A stretch of DNA of 64,000 bases from DATCJA01 sp963814955 (GTDB lineage: Bacteria; Acidobacteriota; Vicinamibacteria; Vicinamibacterales; UBA2999): positions 275,696-339,695 of the forward strand of contig CAWFEX010000012.1 of assembly GCA_963814955.1 (NCBI GenBank), read 5' to 3'. Position numbers and translations under genes: made by a program. Below the pieces are notes generated by a model that was not told the origin of the DNA, made no database searches, and worked only from the letters and a program-made list of their open reading frames with translations. Positions 41,908 to 54,040 of the stretch are shown here, piece after piece; position 1 is the stretch's first letter, and each line of letters begins with the position of its first letter.

Positions 41908-43432
41908 ATGGAAACGAAGATTGACGACCTGACTCTCACGGTCTCCGAAGTCGGCATTGCCACTGCCCTCACCTTCGACGACGTGCTGCTTGTCCCGCAG
42001 CATTCCACTGTCCTGCCCGCGCAGGTCGACGTTTCGACACGGCTCACGCGCAACATCCGCCTGAACGTGCCTCTTGTCAGCGCCGCGATGGACACCGTGA
42101 CCGAGTTCGCGATGGCCATCGCGATGGCACAGCAGGGCGGCCTGGGTGTCATCCACAAGAACCTGTCGATTGCCGAACAGGCATCCGAGGTCGATCGTGT
42201 GAAACGGTCGGAGAGTGGAATGATCGTCAATCCGATCACGCTGTCTCCCGCGAATCGGATTTACGAAGCACTCGAACTGATGAAGAGGTACCGGATTTCC
42301 GGTGTCCCGATCACAGAGGATGGGAGCAAGGAGGGACGGCTGGTCGGCATACTGACCAACCGGGACTTGCGGTTTGAAACCAACGTCGACCGCCCGATCG
42401 ACGAGGTAATGACCAAGGCGCCGCTCCACTCGGTGCCGGTCGGCACGACGCTCGACGAAGCTCGCGAAATACTTCACCGGCACAAGGTGGAAAAGCTGCT
42501 CGTCGTCGACAGGGATTACCGGTTGAAGGGCCTGATCACCGTCAAGGACATCCAGAAGCAGATCAAGTACCCGAACGCCTCTAAAGATGTCCTTGGACGA
42601 CTGCGATGCGGCGCGGCCATCGGTGTGTCCCGGGATGCGCTCGAGCGCGGGCAGGCGTTGGTCGATGCCGGCGTTGACGTATTGGTTGTCGACACCGCTC
42701 ATGGCCACTCGCAGGGCGTCATCGACATGGTGGCGCGCATCCGACGGGAGTTCCCGAATACCGACTTGATTGCCGGAAACGTGGCCACGGCCGATGCCAC
42801 CCTCACGCTCGTCAACGCGGGTGTCGATGCCGTCAAGGTGGGCATCGGTGCGGGATCCATTTGCACGACCCGCGTGGTCGCCGGGATTGGCGTGCCGATG
42901 ATCAGCTCGATCATGGAGTGCGCGCGTGCCGCTGCGAGCCGGAACGTACCGGTCATCGCCGACGGCGGCATCCGCTATTCGGGGGATGTCGTCAAGGCGC
43001 TGGCCGTGGGCGCCAGCTGCGCGATGATTGGAAATCTGTTTGCGGGTACCGATGAGAGCCCCGGCGAACTGATCCTGTTTCAGGGCCGCAGCTTCAAGGA
43101 GTATCGGGGCATGGGGTCGATGGGCGCCATGCGGCGCGGCAGCCGCGACCGGTACTTCCAGGACGAGTTCGACCTCGAGGGAGGGCGCGCCGTCGACAAG
43201 CTCGTTCCCGAGGGCATCGAAGGACGCGTCGCTCACAAGGGCAGCGTGGCGGCGATGATCTATCAACTTGCCGGGAGGACTGCGGGCAGGGATGGGTTAC
43301 TGCGGAAGCGCCACTCTTTCAGAATTGCAGCGGAAGGCAAGACTCATCCGCATCACGCCCGCCGGCGCGCGCGAAAGCCACGTCCACGACGTGACCATCA
43401 CCAAGGAAGCGCCGAACTACAGGATGGAATAA
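41908..43432 (+). CDS. guaB: IMP dehydrogenase, one frameshift near the C-terminus
   Basis: The protein starts METKIDDLTLTVSEVGIATA and then LTFDDVLLVPQHSTVLPAQV, the standard IMPDH entry. Two CBS domains occupy about 95-210 (RISGVPITEDG, KVEKLLVVDRDYRLKGLIT). The active-site loop VKVGIGAGSICTTRVVAG contains the catalytic Cys (about 315), and GAMRRGSRDRYFQ (about 415) lies in the flap. It oxidises IMP to XMP in guanine nucleotide synthesis. Near 43272 one extra base shifts the frame; the other frame gives the conserved tail LRAGMGYCGSATLSELQ and stops at 43430-43432. Because guaB is usually essential, an indel artefact is likely. Confidence 0.92.
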
Positions 43433-43439
43433 CTACGCC

Positions 43440-43904
43440 TCAGGCCTCAGGCCTCAGACTGGGGCCACTGATTCCTGGGCCCTGAGGCCTGGGGCCTATC
43501 GTGATCCGCCGGCTCGTGTCGTCGCCTATTTCGAGAGTCACCCAGATGGCGCCGGGCATCGCGTGCGTCAATTGTTCGGGCCACTCGATGGCCAGCACAC
43601 CGTCGGCAACGCCCATTTGTTCCAGGCCCAGGTCTTCGGTTGCGGCCTTGTCGATCCGGTACAGGTCTGCGTGATAGAGAGTCAACCGGCCGCCGCGATA
43701 TTCGTGGACCAGCGTAAATGTGGGACTGCTCACTTCCGCGGGATCGATACCCAACCCGGCGGCCATCCCGCGCACGAACGCCGTTTTGCCGGCGCCAAGA
43801 TTTCCTGACAGGAGCACAACATCACCGGGCGTGAGCCGTGCCGCGAGCTCGCGTGCAACCGCGTGGGTTTCTTCTTCGGAAGTGGTGAGACGAGTGGTGT
43901 TCAC
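43440..43904 (-). CDS. tsaE: tRNA threonylcarbamoyladenosine ATPase TsaE
   Basis: This 154-residue protein has the TsaE Walker A (LLSGNLGAGKTAFVRGMA, about 31-48), SSPTFTLVHEY, the DLYRID motif (YHADLYRIDKAATEDLG) and AIEWPEQL. TsaE works with TsaB and TsaD in making t6A37 on ANN-decoding tRNAs. The last 18 residues or so are encoded by the terminator-like repeat shared with the guaB end, and are probably not conserved. The start is two bases from the end of nnr, so the two form an operon. Confidence 0.92.
   Translation of the reverse strand: MNTTRLTTSEEETHAVARELAARLTPGDVVLLSGNLGAGKTAFVRGMAAGLGIDPAEVSSPTFTLVHEYRGGRLTLYHADLYRIDKAATEDLGLEQMGVADGVLAIEWPEQLTHAMPGAIWVTLEIGDDTSRRITIGPRPQGPGISGPSLRPEA
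43448..43491. terminator. hairpin of CAGGCCTCAG repeats between guaB and tsaE
   Basis: CAGGCCTCAG (43448-43457) pairs with CTGAGGCCTG (43482-43491). A second, overlapping copy of the left arm is at 43441. It lies within the 3' end of tsaE, 16 bases after guaB, and could end transcription from both sides. Confidence 0.5.
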
Positions 43905-43905
43905 C

Positions 43906-45474
43906 TCAATCCGCGTCCGCCTCTTTGCCGACGAGCTGGTTCAGCGCCTTACCGAGGTGGGCCATCAGATCCGTCGCTGTCATGGCCACCTGACCAACGC
44001 TGTTCTCGGTCAGGTCGCCAGCCGCGCCATGGAGAAAAACGGCAAGACGGCAGGCCGCCTCGGCGTCGAGGAGCTGTGCCAGCCACGCCGCAATCATGCC
44101 GGTGAGCAGATCACCGGTGCCGCCGGTCGCCATGCCGGGATTGCCGGTTGGATTGATATAGATGTGGCCTTCAGGGGTCGCGATGATCGTGCGGTGGCCT
44201 TTGAGGACGACATACAGCCGCCGTGTCGTTGCGAAATTCGAGGCGACCTCGATCCGATTGGCCTGCACCTCCTCCACGGTGGCGCCGACCAGCCTGGCCA
44301 TCTCGCCCGGGTGGGGCGTGATGATGATCTCGCGTTCTTCCGTCCCGACCAGTCCGGACGGATCGTCAGCGAGTACGGTCAATGCGTCCGCGTCGAGAAC
44401 CAGAGGCGCGGTGGACCGCTCGAGGAGCGACCTGACGAACGCGGCAACAGCTGCGTCGCGACCGAGGCCGGGGCCGCAGGCGACGACATCGTTCTGAAAC
44501 TGGAGCACGGTTTCGACGGCCCCCGCAGCGACAGTTCCATTCTTGGTGTCGGACAGCGGCTCGGTCATGTACTCCGACGCCATGGCCGCCACCGTTGCGA
44601 GGCATGACGCCGGCGTGGCAACTGTGACGAGGCCGGCGCCCGACTTCAACGCTCCCATGGCAGACAGATGCGCCGCCCCCGTCTTTCCTCGAGACCCGGC
44701 GATGATGGTGACCCGGCCGAAATCTCCTTTGTGCGACTCGGGTGCGCGCGGTGGCACCAGCGGCCGCATTTGTTCCGGCGTCAGCAGCTCGATATGAGGG
44801 CCCTCGAGGCCATCGAGGACCTCAGGAGGAATGCCGATGTCGGCGATCACGACATCGCCCGCATGTGCCTCACCCGGAGGCAGCACGAGCGGCAGCTTCG
44901 GCGCCGCCAGCGTGACCGTCATCGAGGCGTCGATGCAGTGGCCTATGAGCTGCGGGGTGTCCGCCGACAGGCCGCTCGGCAGGTCGATCGAGACGATGGG
45001 AATGCCCGACGTGTTCACGTCTGCGACCACGGTTTCCATCATTCCGCCGAGCGCGGCCTTCAGGCCGGTTCCGAAGATGGCATCAACAATCAGCGAACAG
45101 TGAGAGATTTCCGAGAAATGCAGCTCCCACGCTTGTTCGTCGCCGATTTCGACGACGGTGACGCCCAGTCGTCCGAGAATATCGAGATTGAGGCGCGCAT
45201 CGCCGCGAACGTCGGCGACCGAGCCGATGAGGAAGACGGTGGCGTCGATGCCCCGCTGAACGAGCGTCCGCGCCACGACGAAGCCGTCGCCCCCGTTGTT
45301 ACCGCGGCCGCAGAGCACCGCAACGCGCCCTTCGAGACGCGATTCGAACGCCGTCTCGATTGCGGAAACGACCTGACGGCCCGCGTTTTCCATCAGCACG
45401 AACGAGGGTATGCCGATGTCCTCGATGGTGAAGCGGTCGGCCTCGCGCATCTGCGCGGCGTTGAGAATGCGCAT
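43906..45474 (-). CDS. nnr: bifunctional NAD(P)HX epimerase/dehydratase
   Basis: This 522-residue protein joins the YjeF N-terminal epimerase domain (about 1-215; NAAQMREADRFTIEDIGIPS and CGRGNNGGDGFVVARTL) to the ADP-dependent dehydratase domain (about 235-510; IIAGSRGKTGAAHLSAMGAL and ITPHPGEMARLVG). It ends in the nucleotide motif GNPGMATGGTGDLLTGMIAA. It repairs hydrated NADH and NADPH. This fused form is standard in bacteria and is often next to tsaE, as here. Confidence 0.95.
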   Translation of the reverse strand: MRILNAAQMREADRFTIEDIGIPSFVLMENAGRQVVSAIETAFESRLEGRVAVLCGRGNNGGDGFVVARTLVQRGIDATVFLIGSVADVRGDARLNLDILGRLGVTVVEIGDEQAWELHFSEISHCSLIVDAIFGTGLKAALGGMMETVVADVNTSGIPIVSIDLPSGLSADTPQLIGHCIDASMTVTLAAPKLPLVLPPGEAHAGDVVIADIGIPPEVLDGLEGPHIELLTPEQMRPLVPPRAPESHKGDFGRVTIIAGSRGKTGAAHLSAMGALKSGAGLVTVATPASCLATVAAMASEYMTEPLSDTKNGTVAAGAVETVLQFQNDVVACGPGLGRDAAVAAFVRSLLERSTAPLVLDADALTVLADDPSGLVGTEEREIIITPHPGEMARLVGATVEEVQANRIEVASNFATTRRLYVVLKGHRTIIATPEGHIYINPTGNPGMATGGTGDLLTGMIAAWLAQLLDAEAACRLAVFLHGAAGDLTENSVGQVAMTATDLMAHLGKALNQLVGKEADAD

Positions 45475-45569
45475 CAGATAATCGGTGTCAAGGCGAGGGC
45501 GTCTTGCGGTCGGGCAGTTCAGCGTATCGCCTGTAGTACGCTTCTTGCAACATACTCCCTGTATCCACT

Positions 45570-46434
45570 ATGCCTGCCACAGTCAATGTGAACGGCCGCA
45601 TCTCGCCCGAGGCGGAGGCGGTGATCTCGGTGTTCGACCACGGTTTTCTCTATGGCGAAGGAATCTACGAGACGATGCGGACGTACAACAATCGTCCGTT
45701 CCTGTTCGATCGTCATATGCGAAGGCTGCGCAATTCCGCGCGCATGATCGCGCTGGATCTGCCGTTCACGGACGGCGAATTGGCCATGCAGATCACCGAA
45801 ACGAGGGACGTCGCCGACGTGCAAGGCGAGGCATACATCCGCGTGCTCGTCACGCGCGGCATCGGCGAGCTGACGTACGACCCTCACGCCACCCCTACCC
45901 CGTCCATCGTCATCATCGTCAAGCGGCAGGTGGATCCGCCGCCGGAAGCGTACAAACGCGGCGTGCGCGTGGTGCATCGTGGACGTCGTCCGCAACCACC
46001 CCGACACCGTCAACCCTCTCATCAAGAGCAACAATCTGCTCAACTGCGCGCTCGCCGGGCAGCAGGCAATCAGGCGCGGCGGGTATGAAGGGATCATGCG
46101 CAACTACCGGGGGGAACTGACCGAGTGCACGACCGCAAATCTGTTCGTGGTTCAAGACGGAACCGCTCTTACGCCGCCGCTGGAATGCGGCCTGCTTTCG
46201 GGAATCACCCGCGAGTTTCTCTTCGAGGTCGGGACGGAGGCCGGGATCGCGGTTCGCGAGCAGGTGCTCCGCGACGAGGATCTTTTCAGGGCGGACGAGG
46301 CGTTTCTCACGAGCACCACGCGCGAGCTCCTGCCCATCGTCAACGTGGATGACCGCACGATCGGCAGCGGATCGCCCGGACCGATTACGAAACGATTGCT
46401 GGAGAGCTTCCGCAAACACGCCTGGTCGAGCTGA
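45570..46434 (+). CDS. class IV PLP aminotransferase (branched-chain/D-amino acid type), one frameshift
   Basis: The protein opens MPATVNVNGRISPEAEAVIS and VFDHGFLYGEGIYETMRTYN, typical of fold-type IV transaminases. An extra C at about 45974 moves the frame. The other frame resumes as VDVVRNHPDTVNPLIKSNNL, where the Lys of LIKSNN is the expected PLP anchor, and continues to GYEGIMRNYRGELTECTTAN and a stop at 46434. Together they make about 288 residues. The family includes IlvE, D-alanine transaminase and aminodeoxychorismate lyase; sequence alone does not separate these. It is convergent with gcvP. Confidence 0.85.
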
Positions 46435-46482
46435 AGCGAGATCGCACACGCTCAATCGGGACCGCGCGTGACAGGTACGTAG

Positions 46483-46504
46483 CGCGCAGGCTTCAGCCTG
46501 CGCG
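46483..46504 (+). repeat. GTAG-type palindromic hairpin, variant arm
   Basis: GTAG precedes CGCGCAGGCT-TC-AGCCTGCGCG, a perfect 10-bp stem. The design is the same as the parB-linked hairpins (GTAG, 10-base arm ending CT, TC, complement), but the arm sequence differs. A second partial copy, GTAGCCTGCG, follows at 46507. It lies between the convergent aminotransferase and gcvP genes. Confidence 0.7.
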
Positions 46505-46516
46505 ACGTAGCCTGCG

Positions 46517-49440
<2,924 letters not shown>

Positions 49441-49448
<8 letters not shown>

Positions 49449-49816
49449 GGAGGTCCTGATACTGCTTGCTGTCGAGGAGCGACGCAGCTTCGCCGGGATC
49501 GGAGACGTCGAGCTTGATGATCCAGGTGCCGTGTGGATCGGTGTTGACCGTTTCCGGGTGGTGCCTGATGTGATCGTTGACCGCTGTCACGCGACCGGTG
49601 ATCGGGCGCAAACAGCTCGGACACAGCTTTGACGGACTCAATCGAACCAAACGGCTCGCCGGCGGTGATCTGCGCGCCGATGTCCGGCAGCTCCACGTAA
49701 ACGACATCTCCGAGTTGCTGCTGCGCGTAGTCGGTGATTCCCACGTCGCCCACGCGGCCGGACAGCCGTAGCCATTCGTGATCTTTCGTGTACTTGCGGT
49801 CATCCGGATACGCCAT
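49441..49816 (-). CDS. gcvH: glycine cleavage H protein, one frameshift
   Basis: The protein starts MAYPDDRKYTKDHEWLRLSG and continues GITDYAQQQLGDVVYVELPD. The lipoyl-lysine motif is GSIESVKAVSEL (Lys about residue 62). Near 49605 the frame shifts by one base and resumes as ITGRVTAVND to SLLDSKQYQDLLG. It carries the lipoamide arm between the P, T and L proteins. The ATG follows GGACGAG and lies inside the end of gcvT. No lipoamide dehydrogenase gene is in the window. Confidence 0.9.
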
Positions 49817-50930
49817 CTCGTCCTCGTTTGTAAAACGGCATTGGCACGACTCGCGCTGTGACAGTGCGGCCGCGGATATCGACGTCAACTTCGGTCGCCG
49901 GCACCGCCATGTCGATGGGCACGTACGCCATGGCGATGGCCTTCTTCAGATAGGGCGTCTGGGTGCCGCTGGTGACGACGCCTATCGGCTTCCCGTGACT
50001 GACCACCTGATGCCCGTGGCGCGCGATGCCGCGATCGATCATCTCGAGTCCGACGAGCCGGCGGGACGCTCCACGCTCTTTCTGCTGCAGAAGCCAGTCG
50101 CGGCCGATGAACCGCTCGTTGGTCCAGCCGATCATCCACCCGAGCCCGGCCTCGATCGCGGTGGTCGATTCGTCGATATCGTTGCCATACAGGCGCAGGG
50201 ACGCCTCGAGGCGAAGGGTATCGCGCGCCCCAAGACCCACGGGGACGACGTCGGCAGAACGGCCCGATTCCAGAAGCGCTTCCCATACCCGACCGGCCGT
50301 ATTGGGTGGCACGAAGATCTCGAAGCCATCTTCGCCGGTATAACCAGTACGTGAGATCGTGGCGCGTGCACCGGCCACTTCACCATGGGAGAACCAGAAC
50401 GGGTCGATACCGTCGAGCTCGACGCCGGTGAGGGGCTGAAGGACGTGCTGCGATGCGGGCCCCTGCAAGGCAATCAGCGCGTAGCGACTGCTGGAGTCGA
50501 TCACCGCCGCCTCACTGACGTCCTTCACCTGCTCGCGAATCCAGGCGTAGTCCTTCGCGACGTTCGCGGCGTTCACCACCAGCAGAAAGTGTGACGGTCC
50601 CATCCGGTACACGACCATGTCGTCCAGGAACGTCCCCTCGGGCGTCAGCAGTCCCGAGTACTGAGCCTGCCCGACGCGGAGCCGCGATGGGTCGCTGCAG
50701 GCGACGCGCTGAACAGCGGAAAGCGCGTCGCCGCCGGCGATTTCGATCTCTCCCATGTGGCTGACGTCGAAGACGCCGGCACGTGTGCGAACGGCCATGT
50801 GCTCGCTGGTGATGCCCGAATACTCCACGGGCATTTCCCAGCCTGCGAACGGCACCATCCGCGCGTTCAGTGCGCGATGTTGGGCGTGGATTGGAGTTTT
50901 TCGGAGCGCGGCGGTGGCCGTATCGGTCAT
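49800..50930 (-). CDS. gcvT: glycine cleavage T protein (aminomethyltransferase)
   Basis: At 376 residues from the ATG at 50930 (MTDTATAALRKTPIHAQHRA), this has the family hallmarks: MVPFAGWEMPVEYSGI, AGVFDVSHMGEIEI, the folate-binding stretch ISRTGYTGEDGFEIFVPP, and LGARDTLRLEASLRLYGND. The chain is intact, in contrast to the two downstream genes. It transfers the methylene group from H protein to tetrahydrofolate. An ATG at 50996 in frame would add 22 residues with no similarity. It is the first gene of gcvT-gcvH-gcvP. Confidence 0.94.
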   Translation of the reverse strand: MTDTATAALRKTPIHAQHRALNARMVPFAGWEMPVEYSGITSEHMAVRTRAGVFDVSHMGEIEIAGGDALSAVQRVACSDPSRLRVGQAQYSGLLTPEGTFLDDMVVYRMGPSHFLLVVNAANVAKDYAWIREQVKDVSEAAVIDSSSRYALIALQGPASQHVLQPLTGVELDGIDPFWFSHGEVAGARATISRTGYTGEDGFEIFVPPNTAGRVWEALLESGRSADVVPVGLGARDTLRLEASLRLYGNDIDESTTAIEAGLGWMIGWTNERFIGRDWLLQQKERGASRRLVGLEMIDRGIARHGHQVVSHGKPIGVVTSGTQTPYLKKAIAMAYVPIDMAVPATEVDVDIRGRTVTARVVPMPFYKRGRDGVSG

Positions 50931-51010
50931 TGAGCCGTTCGGGTTGTTCGGGACGTTTTGAATCGTTCGGTCTGCGCCGGTCACGAATCGCGCCAACGCG
51001 CGAACACTAA

Positions 51011-51040
51011 ACCGTACTATGCCGGTTGAAGAAGGGTCAA
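51011..51040 (-). promoter_or_regulatory. weak putative promoter of the gcv operon
   Basis: On the minus strand TTGACC (complement of 51035-51040) and TACGGT (complement of 51011-51016) are 18 bases apart, 80 bases before the gcvT start. The -35 box and spacing match the transglycosylase promoter at 30833; the -10 box is poor. Confidence 0.3.
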
Positions 51041-51108
51041 GAACAGGACGCTCGTGAAGTGGAAGCCATCGGCGTGATGTCTCGGCGCTCGTGGCGACAG
51101 GCCGCTTT

Positions 51109-51132
51109 TCAATACTGACCGGGGAGTATTGA
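51109..51132. promoter_or_regulatory. 8-bp perfect dyad TCAATACT/AGTATTGA
   Basis: TCAATACT (51109-51116) and AGTATTGA (51125-51132) flank GACCGGGG. The dyad is AT-rich in a GC-rich context and lies between the gcv promoter area and the 3' end of the next gene. It could be a repressor site or a terminator for the gene at 51180. Nothing else is seen in 50997-51179 apart from the weak promoter. Confidence 0.4.
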
Positions 51133-51179
51133 CGCGTCGCGATCCTGCGTCCGAAAGATGCTCGATAGGCTGCTCGGCT

Positions 51180-52173
51180 CTACTTGACGATCACGCGCAC
51201 GTGCGCGGTCGTCCAGCAGCACTGTTCGCCGCCGCCGCCGTCGCCGGACGTGTCGTTCACCTGAGCGCGGACGACGTACTCGCCGGCGACGCTGAAAGTG
51301 GCGGTCGTCGAGGCTTCGAGAAACATATTCGAGTCGCCTTTCGTGACGAGCGGGATGCGGCTCTGGGCGAACGCCACGCGAGCAGGGCCGCGATGGTCGC
51401 GCCAGTTTACGGTGATATCAGGCCGCGGCTCCGGGGCGGGGTCGCCAGGGGTGGCCGCGCTGGCGCCGCCGATTCCGATCACCTGACCGCCGACGACTGC
51501 TACCGCGTCGGAGGCACGCGCCGCCGGACTCGTGGCGCGAGCGCGGGCCACAAGCTCCGCTTCCACGTCACGCTCCTGCATCGGCACATCGGATGCCCAG
51601 AGCGTCAATGACACCGGCCGCCCGACCGCTGCGGACAGCGTATGCACGATGCCAGCAGACGGTCCCGTCAATACGGGGCCGTCCCGCGCGAACCTGATCA
51701 CTGGCGGTTCGTTGCTGTTGGCCGGATGCTTGTAGAAGTTGACCCAGTAAGCCGGGTTAAGCCAGAAGGAGACCGTCGACGTCTGGCCGTTGGCGGTCAG
51801 CGTCCACGTCAGCCGCTTGTTGTCGAAATCCTTTCGGTACCTTGATCGCAAAGACGCCGTGCTGACGGCCAGCATAGAAGTGCGTGGGCTGGCCGTAGTC
51901 GGGACCGTCCGGCTCGATCCGATTGTCGGGACCGATCGGAATGTCTAGCTCCTGACTCTTGTTGCGGTTGTAATACCCAAGCAGGATCAGGCTCTCGCCA
52001 TTCTTATCGGGCCCCCATCCCTCGAGCGCAGGAAAGATCGCCTCGCCGGATGCACCAAGCGGCTCGAGGACGAGCGGCGGCCGGGGGAGCTGGGCCAGCC
52101 CCGGCGTCGCGATCCCCGAGATGGCAATCGCGATCGCCGCCACCAGTAACAACGCCGCGCCATGCGATTTCAC
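51180..52173 (-). CDS. exported protein of unknown function, one frameshift
   Basis: The N-terminus is a signal peptide (MKSHGAALLLVAAIAIAISG, cut near GLAQ). The first part reads LEPLGASGEAIFPALEGWGP and GESLILLGYYNRNKSQELDI. Near 51840 an extra G in AAAGGA shifts the frame. The other frame then gives DFDNKRLTWTLTANGQTSTV and a C-terminal beta-sandwich-like part (FSVAGEYVVRAQVNDTSGDG) with a Cys pair QCCW. The total is about 331 codons. I do not recognise a characterised family. It is downstream of the cytochrome/copper protein with 34 bases between them, so the two are likely co-transcribed. Confidence 0.72.
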
Positions 52174-52207
52174 CGCATGCGTCCCCTGATGCGCAAAGCG
52201 CTGCTCG

Positions 52208-53524
52208 CTAACGCGTACCCCTGGTCAGTTGCGTCCGGCGCGCCTCAACCTCGGCGGCGTACTCGTCATCGTTCAGGTACGTCACGTTCACCCACGCATG
52301 GCCCATCTCATCGACGGTGCGGTCGCCGTACCCGACCCAGACGTTTGGATCCGGATTGTTCTTGTTGGCCACCGTGTTGTCGTGCCACGCCGTGATTTTC
52401 AGCATCGTGCCCTTCGGCAGCAGCGGCGCGGCATGGTCGGCGTAGACGTACGCGTTGTGCCAGTTGAAGGTGAAGTTGTCGACGTGGCTGAGGATCACCG
52501 TCTGGCCGCTCGGCAAGATCGCCTCGAGTGACATCGCCTTACCGCGCAGGTGCATGTGCGGCTGGAAACTTTCGATCCGCGCCGCCTGCCGCAGCGGATA
52601 GAAGCTCTCGGTCGCCTTGATGGTGTTCGGCGGAAGGTCGATCGCGCCGTCGCCGGTATTCCCCATGCGGAGCAAGTGCTGCCGGTACTTCGGTTCCTGT
52701 CCCTTCGGGTAGAAGTAGACGGCCATCTCCACGAAGTCGGTGATGTCCTCCTTGCTTGCCGAATAGTGGATGTCCCAGGCGATCCGCGAGCCGGGCAGCA
52801 GCAGTTTGCCGCTGTTCGGCCGCATCTGCTCCCCTTCCTTGCCGACCGCGAACTCCATGAACCGGCCCGGGCCCGCCTGCGTCAGCTCGTCGGGCTCGTC
52901 CTGAAGCAGGTCGGAATTGGCGTGGTGGGTGATCTTGCGTCCCTTCACCGTACCCGGCCGCACCTCGATGGCCCGCACCCAGCGCGGCTCGGTGACGCCA
53001 GACGGGACGACCGGCTTCCACCAGGTGTCGTTGGCGCCGGCCTTTTGCGTCCACGGCGTGGAACGGATGATCAGATCGGGTTCGCCGAAGAGGGCCGCGT
53101 AGTTCCAGCCCTGGCCGTCCGGCCAGGTCTTCGGCGGCGGCATGTCCTTCGGGTTGCCTTGCGGGGCGCCTGCATCGACCCATCTGACGATTGTGGCGAT
53201 CTCGTCGTCAGCCAGCGACCGGTCGTTCTTGAACTCGTGGACGCCCACGGTCTTGTCGATATGCCATGGCGGCATCTGCCGCGCCATCACGCGCTCCCGG
53301 ATAGAGCGCGCCCACGGGCGGACCTGCTCAAAGGTCTGCAGCGACATCGGCGCGATGGAGCCTGGCCTATGGCAGGTCTCGCACTTCGCCTGAAACAACG
53401 GAGCGATGTGCTGTGAGAACGTTGGATTCTGCGGCACGTCGGCGTGAACGATCGCAGGAGCGAACCCGCCGATGCCGAGTCCCAGAGCGAGAGTACCCAG
53501 TCCCCTCGAGAGCATGGTGCGCAT
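52208..53524 (-). CDS. exported c-type cytochrome fused to a PHM-like copper monooxygenase domain
   Basis: From the ATG at 53524, with AGGAG just upstream, this 438-residue protein has a signal peptide (SRGLGTLALGLGIGGFAPAI). One heme c site CETCH (about residue 50) follows in a region resembling cytochrome c domains of Planctomycetes/Acidobacteria. The C-terminal part (about 150-430) resembles copper type II ascorbate-dependent monooxygenases: KITHHANSD (His-His, about 199), WDIHYSAS, QPHMHLRGK (HxH, about 324) and DEMGHAW (Met, about 404). These correspond to the CuH and CuM ligands of peptidylglycine monooxygenase. The substrate and electron partner are unknown. An in-frame ATG at 53632 is possible but has no signal sequence. 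Confidence 0.82.
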   Translation of the reverse strand: MRTMLSRGLGTLALGLGIGGFAPAIVHADVPQNPTFSQHIAPLFQAKCETCHRPGSIAPMSLQTFEQVRPWARSIRERVMARQMPPWHIDKTVGVHEFKNDRSLADDEIATIVRWVDAGAPQGNPKDMPPPKTWPDGQGWNYAALFGEPDLIIRSTPWTQKAGANDTWWKPVVPSGVTEPRWVRAIEVRPGTVKGRKITHHANSDLLQDEPDELTQAGPGRFMEFAVGKEGEQMRPNSGKLLLPGSRIAWDIHYSASKEDITDFVEMAVYFYPKGQEPKYRQHLLRMGNTGDGAIDLPPNTIKATESFYPLRQAARIESFQPHMHLRGKAMSLEAILPSGQTVILSHVDNFTFNWHNAYVYADHAAPLLPKGTMLKITAWHDNTVANKNNPDPNVWVGYGDRTVDEMGHAWVNVTYLNDDEYAAEVEARRTQLTRGTR

Positions 53525-54040
53525 CGCTCCACTCCTTTCGGATTGAATCTCCGAGCGGCGATACATGGGGTCGGGCGAACGAAGCTGGGATTGTACCAGC
53601 GACTCCCCGCAACGTCCACTGGTTCGAGTCACGGGGCTACCCTCTCCGCTCTTTCCGCCTTAATGCCTGTTCCAACGACGTCTCCGATGTCCGTTCGTTC
53701 CCGCGATCGCCGTCGTTCGGCTGTCTGGCCCCCTGACAAGCCCAACTCACTGACTGTCTCGAGGGTTGTCCCACGCTGCTTGTTCAACTGCCGCGGTCGA
53801 AGTCGGCCGCCGGCGCCGCACGTGATCACTTTCCTGTTCAGCCCTGGTGATCACTGCATCGTAATCCCTCGAACAGGCGTGCAACTTGTTGGCGTGGTGA
53901 TCCATCCTGCGGAACGGCGTGGCCCGACCCATACGCGCAAATGGTGCACGGTATGCCTGTTGCTCTCGCCGTTTCCGCACATCGCTCCCCCATTCCATAT
54001 GCCTCACAGAGGTACCAGAACCGTAATCAGGGAGGATCGA
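53525..54040. other. intergenic region, 516 bases
   Basis: It lies between two divergent genes. The plus frame upstream of 54041 stays open for about 600 bases, but its translation has no recognisable feature, and a ribosome-binding site GGAGG supports the later ATG. I see no RNA gene or clear promoter. Confidence 0.5.

Noticed and set aside
50931..51179. Glycine riboswitch upstream of gcvT
   Set aside because: I looked for the paired aptamer cores and saw neither the conserved purine-rich junctions nor the tandem layout.
53600..53650. tRNA-like GGTTCGAGTC segment
   Set aside because: The flanking five-base stems do not pair, and no anticodon or acceptor arm can be folded around it.
53444..54040. 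N-terminal extension of the small exported protein to 53444
   Set aside because: The frame is open but featureless. The ATG at 54041 has a strong ribosome-binding site and is followed by a textbook signal peptide.
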